Positions 55,907-64,000 of a stretch of DNA of 64,000 nt are shown piece after piece. The DNA comes from Paludibacteraceae bacterium (GTDB lineage Bacteria > Bacteroidota > Bacteroidia > Bacteroidales > Paludibacteraceae): NCBI GenBank assembly GCA_028694915.1, contig JAQVJY010000003.1:62001-126000 (forward strand), in the 5' to 3' direction. How positions within the stretch are numbered: position 1 is the stretch's first letter; each line of letters opens with the position of its first letter. The position numbers and the translations under genes were made by a program. Below the pieces are notes generated by a model. It searched no databases and had not been told where the DNA came from. It saw nothing but the letters and a program-made list of their open reading frames with translations.

Positions 55907-56656
55907 TTAGTTTTCTTTAATACCCGCCTTTAAACCAAAAAAAGTTTTCAAAGTCATGAAAAAATAGATATTCAATGCACAAGAAGTCAAGGCCTCAATA
56001 AAATCAGCAGTTTGATTGGAGGCTAACATATAAAGAAGCAAAATAACAGGTACACTGGCTAAACTAGCAATGGCATAAACAGTTATCATGGTGCTTATAT
56101 TACGTTCTTCGTTCCATTGATTACGCATTTTTATGGCAATGATTATCATAAGAATCGATTCCGCAACAAAACCAAGCATCGCTATCACCCCAACAAATGA
56201 CTGAAAATCACTTTCCATATCATTTGCTATTACTTGAAAAGAGTATGCGACAATAGCCAACACAAACCACGATGTAAATAAGCGAACTTGTTTACCCTGT
56301 GGCATTGTATCATTATAAGTTTTTAAACCCCATACCGCAAATACCCAAACAATCCCCCCTGATAAAGACGTTAACCATGTAGGCAACAAAGCGGCCACTT
56401 TAATTAAAGAAGCAAATTTTCCTCTTGCCCCCTCTGCCAAATAATGACCTAATGAAGCCAAACAAACAATAAGGGCAACATAAATAGCTATATTACAAAT
56501 AGTATAAAATAATTTGTAATTGATTGATTTTTGTCCAGTAGTTGTATCTATAGCTTGATTTTGTTGTGGTGTAACCCATTCGCCACAAAACTTACATTTA
56601 CTGGCGGTTTCCTCGATTTCTTCGCCACAGAATGGACATTTTTTCATAGTATTCAT
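55907..56656 (-). CDS. zinc-ribbon membrane protein
   Basis: 249 residues. An N-terminal double CxxC ribbon, KKCPFCGEEIEETASKCKFCG (residues 5-25), is followed by a linker and six or seven hydrophobic segments (about 45-240). No catalytic motif is seen. Proteins with a short zinc ribbon fused to membrane domains are frequent in Bacteroidota and uncharacterised. The ribbon closely resembles that of the gene at 57116-58360, two genes upstream, so the pair shares an N-terminal module on unrelated membrane parts. It starts 6 bases after the lipoprotein gene, so these form one minus-strand unit. Confidence 0.75.
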   Translation of the reverse strand: MNTMKKCPFCGEEIEETASKCKFCGEWVTPQQNQAIDTTTGQKSINYKLFYTICNIAIYVALIVCLASLGHYLAEGARGKFASLIKVAALLPTWLTSLSGGIVWVFAVWGLKTYNDTMPQGKQVRLFTSWFVLAIVAYSFQVIANDMESDFQSFVGVIAMLGFVAESILMIIIAIKMRNQWNEERNISTMITVYAIASLASVPVILLLYMLASNQTADFIEALTSCALNIYFFMTLKTFFGLKAGIKEN

Positions 56657-56662
56657 AATTCA

Positions 56663-57070
56663 TTAAAGTTCAGAATGTGAGAAAGTCATATCAAATTGTT
56701 TTTCAGATTGGCTACCAATAAACCGATAGACAATATCAGCCTTAGCCTCTTTGACTAAATTAATCAACTCTACAATATCAGGATCATTCTTAGCTGTCAA
56801 TTGGGCTGCCATAACAGGTCTCAAAAAAGCAGCACCTAATTTAAGTTCGTTAATAGAACCAACTGTTTCGTCTAATTCTATGACATAAACTAAGTCCCCA
56901 TCTTCGAGTTTCACTTCTGTCATGGTCAATCCTTCCTCAATTTGTTCAGGACATTCGGCATTAGCAGCCGCTGCGGCAATGGCTAATTTTGATTTACTAC
57001 AAGAGCTTACGGACATAAGCAACATACAAACTAGGATCAATTGACCCATTTTTGAAATAACATTTCTCAT
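56663..57070 (-). CDS. putative lipoprotein of the zinc-ribbon cluster
   Basis: 135 residues with a hydrophobic signal and lipobox VSSC (Cys24), then CSKSKLAIAAAAANAECPEQIEEGL and a small alpha/beta domain (VKLEDGDLVYVIELDE, ADIVYRFIGSQSEKQF). No family recognised; the body recalls small DUF lipoproteins that pair with membrane proteins. Lies between the two zinc-ribbon genes (45 and 6 bases from its neighbours), so all three are probably cotranscribed and act together in the envelope. Confidence 0.7.
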   Translation of the reverse strand: MRNVISKMGQLILVCMLLMSVSSCSKSKLAIAAAAANAECPEQIEEGLTMTEVKLEDGDLVYVIELDETVGSINELKLGAAFLRPVMAAQLTAKNDPDIVELINLVKEAKADIVYRFIGSQSEKQFDMTFSHSEL

Positions 57071-57115
57071 AAAAATAAAATTTAAAATTAGTATAAATAA
57101 GATTCTAACTCTTTG

Positions 57116-58360
57116 TTACATGCGTTCAATGTCTTCTATCAATTGAGTTCTGGCTTCTGGCGTTCCTGCATATTCATTGTATTTCAGTATATACACTGGT
57201 TGAGAAGATTGATTTATGTCAGACTGTTTGAAAATCATAACATCACCTATCTCGCTCCGAGGAGTAACATCGTCGTAGTGAGCATCATAATCCTGACAGG
57301 CATAACACCCTTTATATTTGCCTTTAGTAATCATGCCAATTAAAACCCGATTGTTATGTTCTTGTACCGTTCCTGTAGTTATATCCACTTTTTTTATATA
57401 AGGATTTGCTAATTCCACTTTAATTTGACAATAGACTATATGAGGATAAACAGTGCTTACAAAACAGGTATCCATATAATCATATTTGCCTCCTACCCAC
57501 GTAAGAATTAACATTTCCTCTGTGTCAAGATTATAAGAGGCTAAATACAAATCACCATAAACATCCTCTTTAACACCATCACCATTCCAATCTTCTGTCC
57601 CTTTTTTATAATAATCCGACAAAACACCTATATTGTAGGTGTTGTCCACATTGGTCAATGGTTGATAGTTTTTACATGGAACATAAATTTGCCCATCATC
57701 TAACCTGTAAATATCTTTATCCTGAAAACCTTCGGTCGATTGAGCACTCAAGATTGGTATAAAACCAATGACAAAAATCACAACTAGGACAATAGTAATC
57801 AACGTGTCGGATAAATGCCATTTTGTTGTTACCGCTTTCGATTCACCTTTTTGACATAGCAGTACCAATAACCAGAATGGACCAACCAAGGGGACTAGCG
57901 AAATAAAAAACCAGCCAGCCTTCTTTCCTGTATCATGCAATCTGCGAATGACTATTGCAATCATTGGGATACAAACTACTAATGTTAACAGGTAAAAACC
58001 TATCATCAAAATAATGGAAAAAATATTGCCTGTTATTATTGCACTAAATAAAGCAGGATAAAATGACAGCATAATTAAGCTCGTTACTAATACAGTCATC
58101 CAATATTGCTTACGACTCGTAACGCCTTGAAATTTTGCGTATTTACGAAAAAGCTCACCTATATACTGCGAAAAAAATGAGCGTTTGGGTTCATCGTCTG
58201 GCGATATAGGTAATACATCCTGTACCGTGGAATCAGCACTCTCAGGTTTACACTCATTGGAAAGTGGTTTTTCTTCAATCCACGATTTACAATACTTACA
58301 TTTTTTAGCCGTTAATAAAATCTCTTCGCCACAATAAGGGCATTTTTTAGTTTGTTCCAT
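57116..58360 (-). CDS. zinc-ribbon DUF805 membrane protein with C-terminal extracytoplasmic domain
   Basis: 414 residues in three parts: an N-terminal zinc ribbon KKCPYCGEEILLTAKKCKYC (5-24); a DUF805 membrane domain (about 70-205) with the typical FQGVTSRKQYWMTVLVTSL start and VIRRLHDTGKKAGWFFISLVP core; and, after a last membrane segment, a soluble C-terminal domain (about 215-414; DWNGDGVKEDVYGDLYLASYN carries an Asp/Gly-rich calcium-loop-like stretch). Function of DUF805 proteins is unknown. First gene of the minus-strand cluster, with 289 bases of AT-rich sequence to the divergent XRE gene, where I find no clean minus-strand promoter. Confidence 0.8.
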   Translation of the reverse strand: MEQTKKCPYCGEEILLTAKKCKYCKSWIEEKPLSNECKPESADSTVQDVLPISPDDEPKRSFFSQYIGELFRKYAKFQGVTSRKQYWMTVLVTSLIMLSFYPALFSAIITGNIFSIILMIGFYLLTLVVCIPMIAIVIRRLHDTGKKAGWFFISLVPLVGPFWLLVLLCQKGESKAVTTKWHLSDTLITIVLVVIFVIGFIPILSAQSTEGFQDKDIYRLDDGQIYVPCKNYQPLTNVDNTYNIGVLSDYYKKGTEDWNGDGVKEDVYGDLYLASYNLDTEEMLILTWVGGKYDYMDTCFVSTVYPHIVYCQIKVELANPYIKKVDITTGTVQEHNNRVLIGMITKGKYKGCYACQDYDAHYDDVTPRSEIGDVMIFKQSDINQSSQPVYILKYNEYAGTPEARTQLIEDIERM

Positions 58361-58635
58361 TAGTAGTTATGCTTATAGCATTTGACTTATAGGTATTTTA
58401 GAAAAATCGCACAAATTATAAAAACACTTAATAATATACAAAATAAACATTTTTAATTGGTATTTGCAAATAAATAACCATTATAAATAGACTAAAAAAC
58501 AGTTCAATACCACACAAAACGATGTATTTATCTGACACAAAGCAGATTACATACCCACTAAAATAAAACAAAATAACCACTTTTGATGTTCTTTTTATCC
58601 ATTATAGCAGGTTTATATTATCCATGTAAATAGCT

Positions 58636-58643
58636 TAATTTTG
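58636..58643 (+). promoter_or_regulatory. -7 element immediately upstream of the XRE gene
   Basis: TAATTTTG matches TAnnTTTG and ends 6 bases before the ATG at 58650, so the transcript would start at or next to the start codon. The -33 position is TTT rather than TTG. Confidence 0.5.
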
Positions 58644-58649
58644 TTCATT

Positions 58650-58979
58650 ATGGATTTAAAGATTTTAGGAAATAACATTCGTCGTATCCGTCAAATGCGC
58701 GGATTAACACAAGAAAACGTAGCCAATGACCTTGGTTGCTCCCTCAATACCTATACTAAAATTGAGCGAGGAGAAACCAATGTGCCTTTTATGCGGTTAG
58801 TACAAATAGCCACCTATTTAAACAGTTCGGTGACTGCCTTAGTACAAGAAGAAGAGGAAACTACCATTAATGAATTAGCAGAATCTATTAACAAGATAAA
58901 AGATGACATGGGCGCTCTACAACAAACACTAGCTGAGAGTTTAGCCGTCTACAAAGAAAAAACGTCGACTAAAAAATAA
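58650..58979 (+). CDS. XRE family helix-turn-helix regulator
   Basis: 109 residues. HTH_3 domain (about 3-58): LGNNIRRIRQMRGLTQENVANDLGCSLNTYTKIERGETNVP, then a helical, probably dimerising C-terminal part (ESINKIKDDMGALQQTLAES). I start it at 58650 because the longer frame uses a TTG inside the -7 promoter element. It is divergent from the zinc-ribbon cluster, separated by 289 bases, and may regulate it; this is inference from position. Followed by a terminator sharing its stem with the one at 55825. Confidence 0.85.
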   Translation: MDLKILGNNIRRIRQMRGLTQENVANDLGCSLNTYTKIERGETNVPFMRLVQIATYLNSSVTALVQEEEETTINELAESINKIKDDMGALQQTLAESLAVYKEKTSTKK

Positions 58980-58992
58980 TCAACTAAATATC

Positions 58993-59025
58993 ATCGGTCA
59001 CCTCATTAAGGTGACCGATTTTGTT
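58993..59025 (+). terminator. intrinsic terminator after the XRE gene
   Basis: ATCGGTCACCT (58993-59003) pairs exactly with AGGTGACCGAT (59009-59019) around CATTA, followed by TTTGTTT. The stem repeats that of the terminator at 55825-55870. Confidence 0.9.
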
Positions 59026-59062
59026 TATAATGCACGCATTTTACCAACTGCAAAAACTTTTA

Positions 59063-59070
59063 TATCTTTG
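59063..59070 (+). promoter_or_regulatory. -7 element of the S9 peptidase promoter
   Basis: TATCTTTG matches the consensus; TTA lies at the -33 position with a 19-base spacer. Leader about 22 bases. Confidence 0.6.
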
Positions 59071-59097
59071 TTTCCGTAAATTTACACAACCAAACGT

Positions 59098-61191
59098 ATG
59101 AAAATAAACTATTGGTGCATTATGGCAATTACCACCGCTTTAACAGCCTGCAACAAACCAAGCGACGAACAAACCATCATTGGTCGTTCGGATATCAAAG
59201 TAGAAAATGGGAGATTAACTCCTGAAGCCTTATGGGCATTTGGGCGTTTGGGCGATATGCAAGTAAGTCCTGATGGCAAGCAAATAGCGTATGGCGTAAG
59301 CTACTACAGCGTTCCTGAAAACCGCAGCAATCGCGAAATCTTCGTCATGAATAGCGATGGTAGCGATGCGCAACAAATAACTCATTCGGCTAAAAGCGAA
59401 TATTCGGCACGATGGGTAAAAAATGGTCAAAAAATAGCTTTTCTAACAAGCGAAAGTGGCGACGTACAACTGTGGGAAATGAATCCCGACGGTACGGAAC
59501 GCACCCAAATAACCAACCGCACTGGCGGTATTACCGATTATCTATATGCACCTAATGGGAAACAGATTTTGCTGATAGCCAATATTCCTTTCGGAAAACG
59601 TACCACCGATCATTATCCCGATTTAGATAAAGCGAGCGGTTTTGTGGTAGACGAACTGATGTACAAACATTGGGACGAGTGGGTAACCTCTATTCCACAT
59701 CCATTTTTGGTAGATTACGATGGCTCACAAGTAAGCAACGAACGCGATTTATTGGCTGGCGAACCTTACGAATGTCCAATGAAACCATTTGGCGGCGTGG
59801 AGCAACTAGCGTTTTCACCCGACTCTAAATTGATCGCTTACACGTGTCGTAAAAAAACAGGTAAAGCCTATGCCGAAAGCACCAACAGCGATATTTACCT
59901 ATACGATATTGCCCAAGGTAAAACCATTAACAACCTGACTGAAGGCATGATGGGTTACGACATTAATCCTACCTTTTCGCCCAATGGCAAGTATTTAGCG
60001 TGGGAAAGCATGGAGCGCGATGGTAACGAATCGGACAAAAATCGTCTTTTTGTAATGAACCTGGCCACCAAAGAACGTACCGACGTGAGTGCCAACTGGG
60101 ACCAAAGTTGTGCCACGCTCAACTGGGGAGCCAATAATCAAACCATTTACCTCACCAGCGTACAACACGGAACAACACAGCTCTACCGTGCCGATATAGC
60201 TCAACGCACGTTTACTAAATTGACCGAAGGTCAACACGACTACGAAGCCTTAGCTGTAAGCCATAATGGGTTATTTGGCATGCGTCATAGTATGAGCGCA
60301 CCTAACGACATTTACCGTATTGACGAAGCTACAGGCGCACAAACCCAATTATCGTTCGAAAACAAAGCCTTGTTAGATCAATTGGAAATGGGACGCGTAG
60401 AAGAGCGTTGGATTACCACTACGGACAACAAACAGATGCTCGTGTGGGTAATTTATCCCCCACATTTTGACCCAAACAAGAAATATCCTACACTACTTTA
60501 CTGTCAAGGCGGCCCACAAAGTCCCGTAAGTCAGTTTTGGAGTTACCGCTGGAATTTCCAAATAATGGCAGCGAATGACTATATAATTGTAGCACCAAAT
60601 CGCCGTGGATTATATGGTTTTGGTCAGGAATGGTTAGAACAAATCAGTGGCGATTATGCTGGTCAATGTATGCTCGATTATTTTTCTGCCATTGATGCTG
60701 TAGCCAAAGAACCATTTGTAGACAAGGACCATTTAGGTTGCGTAGGCGCAAGCTTTGGCGGTTATTCCGTATATTGGATGGCAGGCAATCATCAAGGCCG
60801 TTTCAAAGCGTTCATTGCACACGATGGTATGTTTAACCTGGAACAACAATATTTGGAAACCGAAGAAATGTGGTTTGTCAATCGCGATTTAGGTGGCCCC
60901 TATTGGGATAAAACGAATAAAGTGGCTCAAAAAACATACGTTTCGTCGCCTCACTTGTTTGTCGACAAATGGGATACACCCATTTTATGTATTCATGGCG
61001 AAAAAGATTATCGTATTTTGGCCTCACAAGGTATGGCCGCCTTCAACACCGCCAAATTGAAAGGTGTACCTGCCGAATTGCTCATTTTTCCAGATGAAAA
61101 CCACTGGGTTTTGCAACCTCAAAATGGCATTTTGTGGCAACGCACCTACTTTAATTGGCTCGATAAATGGTTAAAACCTGCAGAGAAATAG
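59098..61191 (+). CDS. S9 family (prolyl oligopeptidase-type) peptidase, lipoprotein
   Basis: 697 residues. Lipoprotein signal with lipobox LTAC (Cys18); then a WD40-like beta-propeller (about 35-420; repeats such as SPDGKQIAYGVSYYS, SARWVKNGQKIAFL, SPDSKLIAYTCR, SPNGKYLAWESM) and a C-terminal alpha/beta hydrolase domain. Catalytic triad: Ser552 in GASFGGYS, Asp637 in HGEKDYRIL, His669 in PDENHWV. Relatives such as dipeptidyl peptidases IV and V and acyl-peptide hydrolases release dipeptides; the exact specificity cannot be read. Likely anchored in the outer or inner membrane facing the periplasm, feeding peptide use. Monocistronic. Confidence 0.92.
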   Translation: MKINYWCIMAITTALTACNKPSDEQTIIGRSDIKVENGRLTPEALWAFGRLGDMQVSPDGKQIAYGVSYYSVPENRSNREIFVMNSDGSDAQQITHSAKSEYSARWVKNGQKIAFLTSESGDVQLWEMNPDGTERTQITNRTGGITDYLYAPNGKQILLIANIPFGKRTTDHYPDLDKASGFVVDELMYKHWDEWVTSIPHPFLVDYDGSQVSNERDLLAGEPYECPMKPFGGVEQLAFSPDSKLIAYTCRKKTGKAYAESTNSDIYLYDIAQGKTINNLTEGMMGYDINPTFSPNGKYLAWESMERDGNESDKNRLFVMNLATKERTDVSANWDQSCATLNWGANNQTIYLTSVQHGTTQLYRADIAQRTFTKLTEGQHDYEALAVSHNGLFGMRHSMSAPNDIYRIDEATGAQTQLSFENKALLDQLEMGRVEERWITTTDNKQMLVWVIYPPHFDPNKKYPTLLYCQGGPQSPVSQFWSYRWNFQIMAANDYIIVAPNRRGLYGFGQEWLEQISGDYAGQCMLDYFSAIDAVAKEPFVDKDHLGCVGASFGGYSVYWMAGNHQGRFKAFIAHDGMFNLEQQYLETEEMWFVNRDLGGPYWDKTNKVAQKTYVSSPHLFVDKWDTPILCIHGEKDYRILASQGMAAFNTAKLKGVPAELLIFPDENHWVLQPQNGILWQRTYFNWLDKWLKPAEK

Positions 61192-61335
61192 GACTCTGTA
61201 GTACCAAAAATAAATTAGAATAATATAGTTCTATATTCAAAAAAATATACGAACTTTGTAAAGCTATTTCTAAGGTATCGGTCACTCACCATAGAATCCA
61301 CTAGCAAACACATACACAGACGTGTTGGAAAATTT

Positions 61336-61722
61336 ATGAAAAAGATACTCTCTTTCATTATTGTCATAAGTTGTTTACTACTAACCGCACACGGAACGTC
61401 ATCATCTGTGCCTAACGTGTTAGAAGTGACACCTAACACCAATGCGGAGGTTTCGTCGTGTTACTTTTCTAAAACCGAATCTATCACCGATTTTCGGTCC
61501 ATTTTAGCGGCTAATTCCATTCAATGTCCCCCAATAGCCTCCTCCACTTTATCGGGAAATCCCTCGTTTGGGAACTCCTTTTTACCCTACTCCGTACTTA
61601 TAAAATACAATCACTCACTCCATAAAGCGCAATGGAACATTCGCTGTGACGTCGATTTTACTTCCAATGACCTCGTGCAAGCGCACTACTACGTCTTTGC
61701 GCTACGCCGTATTTTAATTTAG
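61336..61722 (+). CDS. small secreted protein of unknown function
   Basis: 128 residues with a clear signal peptide (KKILSFIIVISCLLLTAHG, cleaved near 20). The mature part is Ser/Pro-rich with two Cys early (Cys42, Cys64), and a C-terminal piece KAQWNIRCDVDFTSNDLVQAHYYVFALRRILI. No domain recognised. A near-consensus promoter element (GAACTTTG) ends at about 61259, so the leader may be about 70 bases. Terminator follows at 61752. Reality of the gene is supported by the signal peptide and the flanking signals, not by homology. Confidence 0.6.
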   Translation: MKKILSFIIVISCLLLTAHGTSSSVPNVLEVTPNTNAEVSSCYFSKTESITDFRSILAANSIQCPPIASSTLSGNPSFGNSFLPYSVLIKYNHSLHKAQWNIRCDVDFTSNDLVQAHYYVFALRRILI

Positions 61723-61751
61723 AATTTAGATAAATCAGTCGTCTTTAGTAT

Positions 61752-61778
61752 CCATTACCTCGTTTGTAATGGTTTTTA
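61752..61778 (+). terminator. intrinsic terminator after the small secreted protein gene
   Basis: CCATTAC (61752-61758) pairs with GTAATGG (61766-61772) around CTCGTTT and is followed by TTTTTAT. Confidence 0.82.
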
Positions 61779-61818
61779 TCTGTATTTATTTATCTAAAAC
61801 AAACTAAATTAATTCGTT

Positions 61819-62352
61819 ATGACAAATTCATTTATATCTCCAGCCCTCATTGCTGGAGAATCGAACGTGGCTATTCGTAAAAGCAAAAAAACAATGGCAG
61901 TAGCTATAATACTCTTAGTGGTTGGCATCGCATGTATCGCAGGCATTTTGTCTCTCCGGGCAGGAACCGCAAGCTTCGTCTCTGTTTCTCTAGGTTTATT
62001 ATCTGCCACTTGTATTCTTGTCGGTATCGTACAATTGGCATTTGGCGGAAAAGCATACATATACACACCAACCAATAGTAAAGTATACGGACGCGTATTC
62101 TTTTGTACTTCAGGAAAAGGTCAAGAAACCATTACCGCTATTAAGACGAAAAACTGGGGTCAACTTGAAAAGCTAATTTCACACAATGAAAGTGGTGTAA
62201 AATTGGAATTTGTAACATCTAAAGATCGGCAGTTTGCACGTTGTCAGGTGCTTACATTTATTCCTTACAGCTTTGAGCCACTATCCGATGTGATGGTGTT
62301 GTCGTCCCAAGAAATAGAAGCACTTTTAAAAGTTACAAATACTAAACTCTAG
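61819..62352 (+). CDS. two-span membrane protein of unknown function
   Basis: 177 residues: a cytoplasmic N-terminal tail (KSKKTM), two close membrane segments (about 27-46 and 53-75), and a soluble C-terminal domain (about 80-177; GRVFFCTSGKGQETITAIKTKNW, GVKLEFVTSKDRQFARCQVL). No known family. It precedes the Na/phosphate symporter gene by 27 bases in the same direction and may be cotranscribed. Confidence 0.65.
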   Translation: MTNSFISPALIAGESNVAIRKSKKTMAVAIILLVVGIACIAGILSLRAGTASFVSVSLGLLSATCILVGIVQLAFGGKAYIYTPTNSKVYGRVFFCTSGKGQETITAIKTKNWGQLEKLISHNESGVKLEFVTSKDRQFARCQVLTFIPYSFEPLSDVMVLSSQEIEALLKVTNTKL

Positions 62353-62379
62353 TATATTAACGTAAAACCCAATTAAATT

Positions 62380-64000
62380 ATGAATTTTTCATTCTTGGAT
62401 TTTCTAAATCTCTGTGGTTCTTTAGGGTTGTTTCTCTTTGGCATGACCATGATGAGTGAAGCCCTACAAAAAGTAGCTGGAGACAAAATGAGAGCGATTT
62501 TAGCAAGTATGACTAAAAATCGCGTAATGGGAGTCTTGACAGGTGTGGCTATCACCTCTATCATCCAGTCATCGAGTGCCACAACCGTGATGGTGGTGAG
62601 TTTTGTGAATGCTGGCTTGCTGTCATTAGCAGAATCAATCACGGTAATTATGGGTGCCAACATTGGTACTACGGTAACAGCTTGGTTGGTTTCATTAGTG
62701 GGCTTCAAATTTAGTATTGCAGCTATCGCCATTCCATTAATTGGTATCTCCATGCCATTTTTATTTTCCAAACGAGATAAACGGAAATCCATTGGACAAC
62801 TCATGGTTGGATTTTCGCTGCTCTTTATCGGTTTAGAATATCTAAAAAATAGTGTACCTGATATCAATTCAAATCCACAAGTTCTTGAATTTCTGTCACA
62901 ATACAGTGATATGGGCTATGGTTCAGTATTGTTATTCCTATTAGTAGGTAGCATCTTGACCATTATCATGCAATCATCGAGTGCTACTATGGCTATTACA
63001 TTGGTTATGTTGAATCAAGGATGGATTAACTTTGAGGTAGCTGCTGCCATGGTAATGGGTGAAAATATAGGGACCACTATTACGGCGAATATTGCAGCCA
63101 TTCCTGCTAGCACAAATGCAAGACGAGCTGCCTTATCGCATACCTTATTCAATGTTCTTGGTGTAGTGTGGTTGCTCATTGTCTTTTATCCATTTACACG
63201 CTTTGTACAATGGGCTGTTACATGGGGCGAAGCCTCTGCTAATACACCTTTATACGCTTTATCATTATTTCATACCATGTTCAACCTTGTGAACGTATGT
63301 ATTATGATTTGGTTAGTAAAAGTGTACGAGAAAATTGTGACCACGTTGATTAAAGATAAAAAAACAGACAGCGAATTTGGGTTACAATTTATTTCGGGTA
63401 GTCTGCTGTCGACTGGTGAATTATCACTTATAGAGGCCGAAAAAGAAATTGAACATTTCACACAACGCACCCAATTAATGTTCGAAGAAGTCCGTAAATA
63501 TGCGGTTCAAAAACATAATAACAAGAACAATGAGGGTTGCGCCGAACGCATTGAACAATTTGAAGAGGCAAGTGATAAAACAGATTTAGCTATTGCGAAC
63601 TATCTGCACGCTATTGCCGATTCGCCAACTAGTAGCGAGTTGAAACGCAATATTCGTAATTACGTGTATGTAACGTCTGAAATTGAAACGATAGCTGACT
63701 GTTGCCACAATATAGGACGAACAGCCACACGCAAAAATAGCAGTAAACTCAATTTCACGCCTGATCAAATAGCCGACTTAAATCAAATGTTTGATTTGGT
63801 AGAGGCTCACTTAAATCTCTTCTATAAAAGTATCAAGAAACTTCAAATTACTGAAGAGTGCCGTGCCGAAATTCTCCGCATCGAAAACGACATTAATAAC
63901 TTGCGCTATGCCCTAAAAATGAAAAGTATCGATCAAGTGAACAATGGCACGTTAACCTATGCTTCGAGTACGCATTTTATGGATATGATAGAAGAATGTG
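62380..64000 (+). CDS. Na/Pi-cotransporter family protein (3' end beyond window)
   Basis: At least 540 residues; the frame stays open to the window end. The N-terminal two thirds is the Na/Pi symporter domain with the inverted repeats QSSSATT (63-69) and QSSSATM (198-204) and the motifs GANIGTT (92-98) and GENIGTT (about 226). From about residue 335 a PhoU-like helical domain begins (FTQRTQLMFEEVRKYAVQ, RIEQFEEASDKTDLAIANYL), the usual bacterial form (NptA/YjbB-like). It moves phosphate or other anions with sodium across the inner membrane. The ATG at 62380 is 27 bases after the preceding stop. Confidence 0.9.
   Translation, partial: MNFSFLDFLNLCGSLGLFLFGMTMMSEALQKVAGDKMRAILASMTKNRVMGVLTGVAITSIIQSSSATTVMVVSFVNAGLLSLAESITVIMGANIGTTVTAWLVSLVGFKFSIAAIAIPLIGISMPFLFSKRDKRKSIGQLMVGFSLLFIGLEYLKNSVPDINSNPQVLEFLSQYSDMGYGSVLLFLLVGSILTIIMQSSSATMAITLVMLNQGWINFEVAAAMVMGENIGTTITANIAAIPASTNARRAALSHTLFNVLGVVWLLIVFYPFTRFVQWAVTWGEASANTPLYALSLFHTMFNLVNVCIMIWLVKVYEKIVTTLIKDKKTDSEFGLQFISGSLLSTGELSLIEAEKEIEHFTQRTQLMFEEVRKYAVQKHNNKNNEGCAERIEQFEEASDKTDLAIANYLHAIADSPTSSELKRNIRNYVYVTSEIETIADCCHNIGRTATRKNSSKLNFTPDQIADLNQMFDLVEAHLNLFYKSIKKLQITEECRAEILRIENDINNLRYALKMKSIDQVNNGTLTYASSTHFMDMIEEC

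Noticed and set aside
62373..62867. 164-codon minus-strand frame at the window end
   Set aside because: It is antisense to the Na/Pi symporter gene, which has clear family motifs.

Overview
The window looks like a core chromosomal stretch of a Bacteroidota bacterium, most likely order Bacteroidales. The evidence is: Bacteroidota-type promoters (TTG, 19-21 bases, TAnnTTTG) ahead of many genes; AT-rich leaders almost without Shine-Dalgarno sequences; three secreted proteins with type IX secretion (T9SS) C-terminal tails; a GTPase-defective EF-G paralogue (EF-G2); and a cobalamin-riboswitch locus of BtuB/BtuG type. T9SS tails argue against Bacteroides itself and fit a Paludibacter-like or Porphyromonas-like relative; the genus is a guess.

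Layout. 1-2.1 kb: AT-rich restriction-modification-like cassette (DNA methyltransferase end, unknown protein, degenerate LAGLIDADG protein, PD-(D/E)XK nuclease). 2.2-7.25 kb: isochorismatase-like hydrolase, then a minus-strand cobalamin uptake operon under a cobalamin riboswitch. 7.3-13.3 kb: phosphatidylserine synthase, large T9SS-exported endonuclease I, EF-G2. 13.4-16.7 kb: minus-strand membrane and lipid genes. 16.9-18.7 kb: malate dehydrogenase and PgeF. 18.75-24.96 kb: type I restriction operon hsdR-rhuM-hsdM-hsdS. 24.97-30.2 kb: minus-strand run (S41 protease, NadR-like kinase, serine acetyltransferase, THUMP methyltransferase, agmatinase). 30.3-33.5 kb: thiL, rpiB, rpsU, xerC, hpf.

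33.6-51.6 kb is the transcription and translation core: tRNA-Thr(TGT), Tyr(GTA), Gly(TCC), Thr(GGT), tuf, tRNA-Trp(CCA), secE, nusG, rplKAJL, rpoB, rpoC, then rimP-nusA-infB. The tRNA-tuf-secE-nusG-rpl-rpo order matches the Escherichia coli tufB region. 51.7-53.8 kb holds cvpA, a membrane protein and carboxynorspermidine decarboxylase. 54-59 kb is accessory: a T9SS protein, an AlkD-like protein, two zinc-ribbon membrane paralogues with a lipoprotein, and an XRE regulator. The end holds an S9 peptidase, two orphan envelope proteins and a Na/phosphate symporter cut by the window edge.

Most notable points: the LAGLIDADG/PD-(D/E)XK cassette, in which the DNA-recognition fold appears to have lost its catalytic acids beside a separate nuclease; a perfect 15-bp inverted repeat inside the first codons of xerC; EF-G2 with Ser in place of the catalytic His; two isolated strong Shine-Dalgarno sites (hpf, nusG) in a lineage where bS21 masks the anti-Shine-Dalgarno; and promoter elements so close to the start codons of pgeF and the XRE gene that their mRNAs may be leaderless.
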